Shown here piece by piece: positions 15,934-24,025 of a DNA stretch of 64,000 nt (its first letter is position 1; each line of letters starts with the position of its first letter). Source of the DNA: Novosphingobium profundi. Its GTDB lineage: Bacteria; Pseudomonadota; Alphaproteobacteria; Sphingomonadales; Sphingomonadaceae. Made by a program: the position numbers and the translations under genes. The notes beneath the pieces are model-generated. The model was not told the DNA's origin. It searched no databases and was given only the letters and a program-made list of their open reading frames with translations. The stretch lies in contig NZ_JABWCU010000009.1 of NCBI RefSeq assembly GCF_018491765.1, positions 186,001-250,000 on the forward strand. Reading direction: 5' to 3'.

Positions 15934-18759
15934 ATGGCAACGCGCATGCTCATCGATGCGCGCCACCCGGAAGAAACGCGGGTGGCGGTACTCAAGGGAA
16001 ATCGCATTGAAGAGTTCGATTTCGAATCGACCGAACGCAAGCAGATAAAGGGCAACATCTACCTGGCGAAGGTCACCCGCGTGGAACCTTCGCTCCAGGC
16101 GGCCTTCGTCGACTTCGGCGGAAATCGGCACGGTTTCCTCGCCTTCAGCGAAATCCACCCCGACTATTACCAGATCCCCAAGGAGGACCGTGAGGCCCTG
16201 CTGGCGGAAGAAGCCGCCCACGCCGAAGAAGAAGCCGCGCTGCGCGCGAGCGAAGCCGACGACGAGGACGACGATGCCGACGGCGAGGACTACGAAGACG
16301 GCGGCCTGACCGAAGTCGACACCTCCGAGAAGGACGATGTCGCCACGATCGAGGACGGCAACGTCGAAAAGGGCTTCGAGGACAGCGACGATAGCGACGA
16401 GGATGGTTCCGAGGATCAGGGCCGTTCGGGCCGCGGTCGCGGCCGCGGTCGTCGTCGCCAGGGCAAGGCGCGCTCGAAGGAAGCCGAAGAGCTTCGCTCC
16501 AAGCGCCTCGCGCTGCGCCGCCGCTACAAGATCCAGGACGTGATCCACCGCCGTCAGGTCCTGCTCGTGCAGGTCGTGAAGGAAGAGCGCGGCAACAAGG
16601 GCGCGGCCCTTACCACCTACCTCAGCCTGGCGGGCCGTTACTGCGTGCTCATGCCCAATTCGAGCCACGGTGGCGGCATCAGCCGCAAGATCAGCTCGGC
16701 TTCGGACCGTAAGCGCCTCAAGTCGATCATCGCGGAAATGAACCTTCCGCGCTCGATGGGCTGCATCGTGCGCACCGCCGGCCTCCAGCGCACCAAGACC
16801 GAGATCAAGCGCGACTTCGACTACCTCGCCCGCCTCTGGGACGAGCTGCGCGAAAAGACGCTGCACTCCGCCGCACCCGCGCTGATCCACTCGGACAGCG
16901 ACCTGGTGAAGCGCGCGATCCGCGACATCTACAACCGCGAGATCGAGGAAGTCGTCGTCGAGGGCGAGGAAGGCTATCGCGCCGCCAAGGACTTCATGAA
17001 GCTCCTGATGCCCAGCCACGCACGCCGGGTTAAGCCATATTCCGATCCCGTGCCGCTGTTCCAGCGCTATGGTGCCGAAGACCAGCTGACCGCGATGTAC
17101 GATCCTGTCGTGCAGCTCAAGTCGGGCGGCTATATCGTCATCAACCCGACCGAGGCGCTGGTCTCGATCGACATCAACTCGGGCCGCGCCACCAAGGAGC
17201 ACGGGATCGAGCAGACGGCGGTCGCCACCAACCTCGAAGCCGCGCGTGAGATCGCCCGCCAGCTGCGCCTGCGCGACATGGCCGGCCTCGTCGTGATCGA
17301 CTTCATCGACATGGAATACGGCTCGAACGTCCGCAAGGTCGAGAAGGCCATGAAGGACGCGCTCAAGAACGACCGTGCCCGCATCCAGGTCGGCCGCATC
17401 TCGAGCTTCGGCCTCATGGAAATGAGCCGCCAGCGCCTGCGCACGGGCGTACTCGAAGCCACCACGCGTTCGTGCCCGCACTGCGACGGCACCGGCCTGG
17501 TGCGCACCGCCAGCTCGGCCGGCCTTTCGGCACTACGCCTGATCGAGGACGAAGCCGCCAAGGGCAAGGGCGTCGTCATCTCGCTCTTCGCCAGCACCGA
17601 AGCCGCGGTCTACCTCCTCAACGCCAAGCGCACGGACCTTGCCGACATCGAGGAACGCTACGGCGTCACCGTCGAGGTCATCCCCGAGGGCGAGAACGAA
17701 GGCGCGAAGATGCGCGTAGGATCGTCGGGTCCGCGCAACGACTTCGTCCCCCGTTTCGATCCGATCGCCGACGATGTCGACTATGACGACATTCCCGAGG
17801 ACGACGAGGACGACGAACTCGAGGCCGAGGAAGCCCGCGAGCACGACGAAGGCGATGGCGAAGGTGGCTCGCGCCGCAAGCGCCGTAAGCGCCGTCGCGG
17901 TCGCGGCAGCCGCGACCGCCGCGAGGAAGGCAGCGAAGACGTCGAAGGTGAAGGCGAGGACGAGGCCGAGGTCGCTTCCGAAGGTGGCGAGGACATCGCC
18001 AGCGAGGCAAGTGACGATGCCGAGGCTCCGCGCAAGCGTCGCCGCCGTGGAGGTCGTCGCCGTCGTGGCCGTCGCAACGCTGAAGGCGAAAACGCGTCGA
18101 ACGAGGGCGAAGAGGCCCAGGATGACGAGGGTTACGCCGCTGGTGAAGACCAGGGCGAGGTGACCGAAGCCGAGCCCGAAGCCGCCGAGGCGGTCGTCGA
18201 AGCCGCGCCGGTGGTCGAGGAGACCGTCGCCGAGGAAGAGCCTGCCGCAAAGCCCAAGCGCGCGCGCACGCGCCGCAAGAAGGCCGAACCGGCTGCCGAG
18301 GACGTCGCCGCCGCCGAAGCTCCCGTGGCCGCGCCCGAAGTGCCTGAAGTGGTTGCCGAGGAAGCCGAAGTCGAGGTCAAGCCGAAGGCCAAGCGCGCCC
18401 CGCGCCGCAAGAAGGCGGCAGAGCCCGAAGCGGAGATCGTGACCGCCGAAGCTCCGGCCGAGGAAGCGGAAGCCGAAGTCAAGGCCAAGCCCAAGCGCGC
18501 ACCGCGCCGTAAGAAGGCAGCCGAACCGGCCGTCGAGGCCGAAGTGGTCGAAGTGCCGGCCGAGGCCGCGGAAGCCAAGCCCAAGGCGAAGCGCGCGCCG
18601 CGCCGCAAGAAGGCCGAACCGGCCGTGAGCGAAGCGAGCGAGGAGCCGGCAGCGGCGGAACCGATCGCGCAGGAAGAGCCGGCGCCCGCCGAAGCCGAAA
18701 GCGTTGCGCAGACTGAAACGCCGCGCCGCGGCTGGTGGCAGCGCACCTTCGGGGAATAA
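15934..18759 (+). CDS. rne: ribonuclease E
   Basis: A 941-aa endoribonuclease, the core of the RNA degradosome. The S1 domain (about 35-240) is split by a highly acidic then Arg-rich insertion (about 85-195). The DNase I-like catalytic core has Mg-ligand aspartates in 'ALVSIDINSGRAT' and 'LVVIDFIDMEYG', and the Zn-link is CPHC (514-517). After about residue 600 the protein is disordered: acidic blocks, Arg-rich blocks, then four copies of a 'KPKAKRAPRRKK'-type unit separated by Ala/Glu/Val spacers, ending 'PRRGWWQRTFGE'. ATG 15934 has GGAGA upstream. The frame is open 24 codons further with no ribosome site. Confidence 0.96.
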   Translation: MATRMLIDARHPEETRVAVLKGNRIEEFDFESTERKQIKGNIYLAKVTRVEPSLQAAFVDFGGNRHGFLAFSEIHPDYYQIPKEDREALLAEEAAHAEEEAALRASEADDEDDDADGEDYEDGGLTEVDTSEKDDVATIEDGNVEKGFEDSDDSDEDGSEDQGRSGRGRGRGRRRQGKARSKEAEELRSKRLALRRRYKIQDVIHRRQVLLVQVVKEERGNKGAALTTYLSLAGRYCVLMPNSSHGGGISRKISSASDRKRLKSIIAEMNLPRSMGCIVRTAGLQRTKTEIKRDFDYLARLWDELREKTLHSAAPALIHSDSDLVKRAIRDIYNREIEEVVVEGEEGYRAAKDFMKLLMPSHARRVKPYSDPVPLFQRYGAEDQLTAMYDPVVQLKSGGYIVINPTEALVSIDINSGRATKEHGIEQTAVATNLEAAREIARQLRLRDMAGLVVIDFIDMEYGSNVRKVEKAMKDALKNDRARIQVGRISSFGLMEMSRQRLRTGVLEATTRSCPHCDGTGLVRTASSAGLSALRLIEDEAAKGKGVVISLFASTEAAVYLLNAKRTDLADIEERYGVTVEVIPEGENEGAKMRVGSSGPRNDFVPRFDPIADDVDYDDIPEDDEDDELEAEEAREHDEGDGEGGSRRKRRKRRRGRGSRDRREEGSEDVEGEGEDEAEVASEGGEDIASEASDDAEAPRKRRRRGGRRRRGRRNAEGENASNEGEEAQDDEGYAAGEDQGEVTEAEPEAAEAVVEAAPVVEETVAEEEPAAKPKRARTRRKKAEPAAEDVAAAEAPVAAPEVPEVVAEEAEVEVKPKAKRAPRRKKAAEPEAEIVTAEAPAEEAEAEVKAKPKRAPRRKKAAEPAVEAEVVEVPAEAAEAKPKAKRAPRRKKAEPAVSEASEEPAAAEPIAQEEPAPAEAESVAQTETPRRGWWQRTFGE
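18250..18630 (+). repeat. four imperfect basic repeats in the RNase E tail
   Basis: Four copies of a unit encoding K-[PA]-K-[AP]-KRA-[RP]-[TR]-RRKKA lie near 18251-18290, 18379-18420, 18481-18521 and 18580-18618. They are separated by Glu/Ala/Val-rich spacers of 20-30 codons. The DNA is similar enough to allow slippage, so copy number may vary between strains. They are probably RNA- or partner-binding segments of the disordered tail. Confidence 0.75.
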
Positions 18760-18792
18760 TCCGGACCAGGTTTCCTTCGAGAAACACAACAG

Positions 18793-18828
18793 AAAGGGGC
18801 CTTTCGCCATCCGGCGGAAGGCCCCTTT
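18793..18828 (+). terminator. Rho-independent terminator of rne
   Basis: A 16-bp stem (18793-18808 with 18813-18828) with a single T-G wobble and a 4-nt loop. The AAAGGGG/CCCCTTT base gives U residues at the 3' end. It lies 33 bp after the rne stop. Confidence 0.9.
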
Positions 18829-19104
18829 CGCATGGCTATTCAAGCCAGGTTCGCGGCGGCTTGCGCGAACCGGCGTTGAACGACTCGTCGTCCAAGTACC
18901 GGCTCCGCCCGCCTAGCACCGACATCATACGGCGCCCCGCCAGGAAAAAATCCGACAGATGCGCAAAGCGCACGTCAAATAGCAGCATTCCCCATAGGGA
19001 AACGCCCGCATGGCGCACTGCCCTCTTGCCCCGCGCCGCGTAATCGCTAGAGGGGGAACCAATGAAGCGGTTATGCCGCAATGCAAGATAACGGGGATTC
19101 GTTC

Positions 19105-19890
19105 ATGGCGCAGTTCACCCTTCCGGCCAACAGCAAGATCAAGAAGCAGGGCCACGTCCACAAGGCCGAAGGTGCGACCCGCGTCAAGAAATTCACCGTC
19201 TATCGCTACGATCCGGACTCGGGTGAGAACCCGCGTTATGACACGTTTGAGATCGATCTCGACAACTGCGGCCCGATGGTCCTCGACGCGCTCATCAAGA
19301 TGAAGAGCGAGATGGATCCCACCCTCACCTTCCGCCGTTCGTGCCGCGAAGGCATCTGCGGCTCGTGCGCGATGAACATCAATGGCGCCAACGGCCTCGC
19401 CTGCACCACCGCGATCGAGGACCTCAAGGGCTCGCAGGTGCGCATCACTCCGCTGCCGCACATGGACGTGATCAAGGACCTTGTTCCCGACTTCACGCAC
19501 TTCTACGCGCAGTACGCATCGATCCGCCCCTGGCTGCAGACCGTCTCGACCACACCCTCGGGCAAGGAACGGCTCCAGAGCCCCGAACAGCGCGAGAAGC
19601 TTGACGGCCTCTACGAGTGCATCCTGTGCGCCTGCTGCTCGACTTCCTGCCCGAGCTACTGGTGGAACTCGGACAAGTTCCTGGGCCCCGCCATCCTGCT
19701 TCAGGCCTATCGCTGGCTGGCCGACAGCCGCGATGAGATGACCGGCGAGCGCCTCGACGAGCTGGAAGATCCCTTCCGTCTCTACCGCTGCCACACGATC
19801 ATGAACTGCTCGAACGTGTGCCCCAAAGGCCTCTCGCCCGCGCGCGCGATCGCTGAAATCAAGAAGATGCAGGCCGAACGCCAGATCTGA
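19105..19890 (+). CDS. sdhB: succinate dehydrogenase iron-sulfur subunit
   Basis: A 261-aa electron-transfer subunit of complex II. The 2Fe-2S site is '[21 protein letters not shown]'-like (with about residues 75-95). The 4Fe-4S/3Fe-4S sites are '[17 protein letters not shown]' and '[14 protein letters not shown]'. The start '[16 protein letters not shown]' matches alphaproteobacterial SdhB and is preceded by GGGGATT, so ATG 19105 is preferred to 19081. sdhC, sdhD and sdhA are not beside it. A 276-bp gap after the rne terminator implies its own promoter. Confidence 0.96.
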   Translation: MAQFTLPANSKIKKQGHVHKAEGATRVKKFTVYRYDPDSGENPRYDTFEIDLDNCGPMVLDALIKMKSEMDPTLTFRRSCREGICGSCAMNINGANGLACTTAIEDLKGSQVRITPLPHMDVIKDLVPDFTHFYAQYASIRPWLQTVSTTPSGKERLQSPEQREKLDGLYECILCACCSTSCPSYWWNSDKFLGPAILLQAYRWLADSRDEMTGERLDELEDPFRLYRCHTIMNCSNVCPKGLSPARAIAEIKKMQAERQI

Positions 19891-19987
19891 TCCTCGGATC
19901 TCGCGTTTTCCCGATGATTATTGGCATGCCGCGCGCTCATCCCGTAAACGGTTTCCTGCCGTTTGAGGCCGATCCGGAGTGCACGGC

Positions 19988-21103
19988 ATGACCGCGATGC
20001 TCGAACGTTACGAGACCCTGATCGCAACCGGCGAACTGCGCCCGGATGCCGAGCAGGCTGCGGCCGCCGACCGCCTCAACCAACTCCAGCGCGAATTCTA
20101 CAAGGCCCGCAATTCGACGGGCTTCATCGGCAAGCTGCTGGGCAAGAAGCCCCCTGCCCCGCGCGGCGTCTACATGTGGGGCGGCGTGGGCCGAGGCAAG
20201 TCGATGCTGATGGACCTGTTCCACCAGACCCTCGACATTCCCGACAAGCGGCGCGTGCACTTCCACGCCTTCATGCTCGAAGTTCATGCCCTCCTCAACG
20301 AGGAACGCAAGAAGGAGAGCGGCGACCCGATCCCACCCGTGGCCACCACGATCGCGCGCAACGTGCAGTGCCTCGCCTTCGACGAGATGGTCGTCAACAA
20401 TTCGGCCGACGCCATGATCATGAGCCGGCTGTTCACCCAGCTCATCGAGAACGAGGGCGTCACAATCGTGACCACCTCGAACCGCGCGCCGAAAGACCTC
20501 TACAAGGACGGCCTCAACCGCGAGCACTTCCTGCCCTTCATCGACCTGATCGAACGCGAGCTCGACGTGCGCACGCTCAACGGGCCGACCGATTATCGGC
20601 TCGAACGCCTTGGCGGCATGGCCACCTGGCACACGCCCTTGGGCGAAGCTGCGACCGAGCAGACCCGCGAGGCCTTCTACCGTCTGACCGACTACCCCCC
20701 CGAAGACGCGGAGCATGTTCCGCCAGCCGATATCGACGTCGGTGGCGGGCGCATGCTGCACGTCCCCAAGAGCCTCAAGGGCGTGGGCGTATTCAGCTTC
20801 AAGCGCCTCTGCGCCGAAGCGCGCGGGGCATCCGACTACCTCGCCATCGCGCATGCGTATCACACCGTGATCCTGGTCGGGATTCCGCGCATGGGCCCGG
20901 ACCGGCGCAACGAGGCGGCCCGTTTCGTGACGCTGATCGACGCCCTTTACGAGAACAAGGTCAAGCTCATCGCCGCCGCTGACGCGGCGCCCGAGGAACT
21001 GTACGAGGCCGGCACTGGACGCTTCGAATTCGAGCGCACCGTAAGCCGACTCAATGAGATGCAGAGCGCCGATTACCTCGCCCAGGGGCATGGCGAAGCC
21101 TGA
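19988..21103 (+). CDS. zapE: cell division protein ZapE / AFG1-family ATPase
   Basis: A 371-aa P-loop ATPase of the AFG1/ZapE family. Walker A is 'MWGGVGRGKSMLMDLF' (about 61-76). The 'RVHFHAFMLEVHALL' motif, Walker B-like 'CLAFDEMVVNN' and arginine-bearing 'TSNRAPKDLYKDGLNR' follow. ZapE associates with the divisome and destabilises FtsZ polymers in E. coli; mitochondrial AFG1 handles respiratory subunits. GGAG eight bases before ATG 19988 decides that start over the GTG at 19979. It lies 97 bp after sdhB and could share its transcript. Confidence 0.92.
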   Translation: MTAMLERYETLIATGELRPDAEQAAAADRLNQLQREFYKARNSTGFIGKLLGKKPPAPRGVYMWGGVGRGKSMLMDLFHQTLDIPDKRRVHFHAFMLEVHALLNEERKKESGDPIPPVATTIARNVQCLAFDEMVVNNSADAMIMSRLFTQLIENEGVTIVTTSNRAPKDLYKDGLNREHFLPFIDLIERELDVRTLNGPTDYRLERLGGMATWHTPLGEAATEQTREAFYRLTDYPPEDAEHVPPADIDVGGGRMLHVPKSLKGVGVFSFKRLCAEARGASDYLAIAHAYHTVILVGIPRMGPDRRNEAARFVTLIDALYENKVKLIAAADAAPEELYEAGTGRFEFERTVSRLNEMQSADYLAQGHGEA

Positions 21104-21287
21104 TTCGCGCCGTCTCGCGCGAATCGACCACCTAACTTCGTTAGTTAAATACGCGCTCGCAAATCAGAGCATGCCCGAAACGCCGGTCCATATTCGTTCG
21201 AATTTGGCTTGCCTTCACATGTCCCGAAAACCACTCTGGCTTCAAACCGAACTAATGAAGCGAGATCATCTGGACAATCGACAAACA

Positions 21288-21328
21288 AAAACCCCCGAAA
21301 GTACCCAAAATGTACTTCCGGGGGTTTT
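21288..21328. terminator. bidirectional Rho-independent terminator
   Basis: A 17-bp stem with one A-C mismatch (21288-21304 with 21312-21328), loop CCAAAAT. It has AAAA on the left and TTTT on the right, so it works on both strands. It serves zapE from the left and the CHASE2-EAL gene from the right. Confidence 0.92.
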
Positions 21329-21341
21329 CTTTAAATTGGGC

Positions 21342-21366
21342 CACCATTCAATTCAACTGAATGGTG
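21342..21366. repeat. 9-bp perfect inverted repeat
   Basis: CACCATTCA (21342-21350), loop ATTCAAC, TGAATGGTG (21358-21366). It has no U-tract on either strand, so it is not a classic terminator. It lies 14 bp from the main terminator and may be a transcript-end stabilising stem. Confidence 0.6.
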
Positions 21367-21494
21367 TGACGCAAATTACGCGCCAGCAGCGCCCCACCAA
21401 TAACCACCAAGCATTGTATTTCCCCATGTGAACCGTCGCTTATCTGCGACAGCTAACAGGGATAACGCTCAGTTAACGTTTCATCAATAAATTT

Positions 21495-23789
21495 TTAACC
21501 AATGAGCTGGTGTGTCTCCCGGGAAGTTGCCTCGAGCATTTCCCGAAATGGGACGGGACGGCCGATGTAGTAGCCCTGCACGATATCACAGCCGCGCTCC
21601 TTCAGCATCTCCAGACTGCGCAGGGTCTCGACACCTTCCGCCACCACGGTGCGATCAAGCGAATGGGCCATTTCGATGATGGACTGGACGAGCACCAGAT
21701 CGTCCTTGTTCGCCTCCATCGACGAAACGAACGAGCGATCGATCTTAACCTCACTCGCGGGAAGATAGCGCAAGTAGTCGAGTGTGGCGTTTCCTGTCCC
21801 GAAGTCGTCGATCGAAAGGCGAAGGCCCGATTGCACCAGCCGCTGGAGCATCTGGTAAGTGCGCGAGCTGCGGTCGAGGCGATCGGTTTCGGTAATCTCC
21901 AGGATAAGCCGGTCGGCCGGCAGGCCGTGCAGCGCAAGAATGTCGGAAATCAAGCCCGGAAGTCCGGGATTGCGCAAGAGCTGCGCCGAAATGTTTACCG
22001 ACAAGGTCATGTCCAGGCCTCGGCGCATGAGTTCCACACCGCAGCGCACCGCATCGTCGATGACGAATCGGGTGATGCGTTCGATGCGATGGAACTCCTC
22101 GGCAATCCGGATGAACTTCTCGGGCGAAATGGGGCCGCGCTCGGGATGGGTCCAGCGCACCAGAGCTTCCGCACCGCAAATCCGGTTCGACCTCAGGTCG
22201 AACTTGGGCTGGTACGCCACCCAGACCTCGCCGTTGTCGATGGCCCGGTCGAGCGAGGTGAGCAGCGAGATTTCCCACTGCGCCTCGTTGCGACGGCTAT
22301 CGTGCTGGTAGACGAGTTCGTCGTTGCGAACCGCTTCCTCGGCCGACTGCATCGCGCCCGCGACACGGGTGGAGAGTGGCCGATCGAATTCGGAATCGAC
22401 ACCGCAGTTGAACGAAAGGTCGATATCGAGCCCGCCGACCTGGATGCCGTTCTGAACGATGCGATGCAGCCCCTCCAGGTTCTCGAACAAGTCGAAACTG
22501 CTTCGGATCGAGGACAGCCACATGAACATGCCGCCTTCGTGGTAGACCGTCACGGCATCGTCGCTGATCCGGATGCGGCGCACGATTTCGCGCGCGACGC
22601 TGGCCTCGACCGTTTCCGCGAAACTGCCGATGATCGCCCCATAGTTGCGGATCTTGAGCGCAACGAGAATGAGGTTCGACTTGTCGTCCGAATTGCGCAG
22701 CGCCTGGACGCTGGGCAGGCCGGAACCGGTGTTCGTCTCGCCCGCCACTTCGACCCGGTCGAGGCTGCGCATGCGCAGCACCGCTATGACCGCAACGATC
22801 AGCGCTGGCGCGATGTCCATGCGCACACGCATGAAATCAAGCAGGAACGGCGCAGCCACGATGACCGTGACGAGCGCGGCCGATCGTTTCCAATCGAAGA
22901 CCCGACCGCGCCCGGTTCCGGTTACGACAATCGCCACGACGATCACCAGCGGCAACAGCCATCCAAAGTTGCGCGGCAAGCCGCGCATGAGGGTCTCGGC
23001 CGCAATGGCTTCGATATAGCCGCCCGGAACGGCTTCATCACGGCCCGGGATCTTGTGAATATCGTTGTAGGTGACCGCAGCGGGCGCAATGATGATGTCC
23101 CGCCCGCGGATGACCGTGGGATCAAAACGGCCATGAAGAACATCGCCGTAGCTCACCGCACCAATCGTATCCACGTCGATCGAGAAATCGGGCATGAACA
23201 GTTCGTCCGTCCCCTTCGTCACTCCGGCAATGCTGGCGGCCAGCGTAGGCACGGTGCCGATCGGGCTGCGCGAGGCATAGGGCATTTCGACGCCCAGATT
23301 GAAGGGATGGTGCAGCAGCAGCAGCGACACGACGTTCTCGGGACTGCGGAAGCTCGCTCCTGGAAGGCGCGCTGCGAAATTTCCGAAATTGCCATTGCTG
23401 CTCGGCAACGCGCCGATGAAGACCTTGCCCTTGTAGTGCAGAAGCGTGTCGCGAAATGTTTCGCGGGCGGTCTTGTCGCCGCGATCGGGAATGCGCCGGT
23501 CGAAATAGACCCGCTTGGCCCCCGCGCGAAAGAGCGCATGGAGGACCTGGGTGTCCTGCTGCAATCCGACGTCGACGATATCGAGTTCTTCGAGCGTACT
23601 GTCATCGAGCAGCACCATCGCGATCTTGCCGTCGGATGGATGCAGCCGCAGCGGAATGCGCATGTTGCGCAGAACGTCTTCGGCCGGCACGCTCAAGCCA
23701 CTTGCGCCGAGCAGGAGCCCGGTCACGGTGGCCCAGAACACGATCCGGAATCGGGCGCTGTTCCAGAGTTGACCGAAAAGCGCGGTCAT
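21495..23789 (-). CDS. CHASE2 sensor, degenerate GGDEF, active EAL c-di-GMP phosphodiesterase
   Basis: A 764-aa inner-membrane signalling protein. TM1 (about 12-30) leads to a CHASE2 extracellular sensor (about 30-265), three TM helices (about 275-345), a GGDEF-like domain (about 375-500) and EAL (about 505-755). The GGDEF site reads 'EGGMFMWL', so it cannot make c-di-GMP. The EAL site is complete: 'EALVRW', 'VNISAQLL', 'EITETD', 'IDDFGTG', 'VKIDRSF', 'VAEGVET'. It should degrade c-di-GMP in response to an unknown periplasmic signal. It lies downstream of the exopolysaccharide locus on the same strand, separated by 236 bp that likely holds its own promoter. Confidence 0.92.
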   Translation of the reverse strand: MTALFGQLWNSARFRIVFWATVTGLLLGASGLSVPAEDVLRNMRIPLRLHPSDGKIAMVLLDDSTLEELDIVDVGLQQDTQVLHALFRAGAKRVYFDRRIPDRGDKTARETFRDTLLHYKGKVFIGALPSSNGNFGNFAARLPGASFRSPENVVSLLLLHHPFNLGVEMPYASRSPIGTVPTLAASIAGVTKGTDELFMPDFSIDVDTIGAVSYGDVLHGRFDPTVIRGRDIIIAPAAVTYNDIHKIPGRDEAVPGGYIEAIAAETLMRGLPRNFGWLLPLVIVVAIVVTGTGRGRVFDWKRSAALVTVIVAAPFLLDFMRVRMDIAPALIVAVIAVLRMRSLDRVEVAGETNTGSGLPSVQALRNSDDKSNLILVALKIRNYGAIIGSFAETVEASVAREIVRRIRISDDAVTVYHEGGMFMWLSSIRSSFDLFENLEGLHRIVQNGIQVGGLDIDLSFNCGVDSEFDRPLSTRVAGAMQSAEEAVRNDELVYQHDSRRNEAQWEISLLTSLDRAIDNGEVWVAYQPKFDLRSNRICGAEALVRWTHPERGPISPEKFIRIAEEFHRIERITRFVIDDAVRCGVELMRRGLDMTLSVNISAQLLRNPGLPGLISDILALHGLPADRLILEITETDRLDRSSRTYQMLQRLVQSGLRLSIDDFGTGNATLDYLRYLPASEVKIDRSFVSSMEANKDDLVLVQSIIEMAHSLDRTVVAEGVETLRSLEMLKERGCDIVQGYYIGRPVPFREMLEATSRETHQLIG

Positions 23790-23897
23790 CGCCGGTCCAT
23801 CCTTTCACCGCCGACAGCCTGGCCTGCCAATCGCAGGCGCACATCCCCGCGACGCCCTGTGGACGCTGCGAACCTCCGGAGATGCATATCATTCTGT

Positions 23898-23919
23898 GTC
23901 ATTGACGTCCCGAAATGAC
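23898..23919. promoter_or_regulatory. inverted repeat upstream of the CHASE2-EAL gene
   Basis: GTCATT (23898-23903) and AATGAC (23914-23919), separated by 10 bp, lie 109-130 bp upstream of the phosphodiesterase start. This could be an operator, but it is short and could occur by chance. Confidence 0.3.
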
Positions 23920-24025
23920 GCTTGGTGAATTCGCTCTATCGGGAAGTTCCTAAGAATATGTGTAGTTAATCGCACACCTAGGTTCTGCGTTTGCGATCCC
24001 GCACGGATTCTGGGCCAAAAGCCCG

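Larger units (their letters stand above)
21104..21494. other. AT-richer convergent intergenic region with nested hairpins
   Basis: About 390 bp between the zapE and CHASE2-EAL stops. It is much less GC-rich than the surroundings. It holds CTAAC-N3-GTTAG (21132-21144), the bidirectional terminator at 21288-21328 and a further 9-bp inverted repeat at 21342-21366. An open frame of about 125 codons across it is broken by these structures and has no ribosome site, so I do not call a gene. Confidence 0.5.

Noticed and set aside
21054..21431. 125-codon frame after zapE
   Set aside because: Crosses a strong terminator stem and another inverted repeat; no ribosome site.
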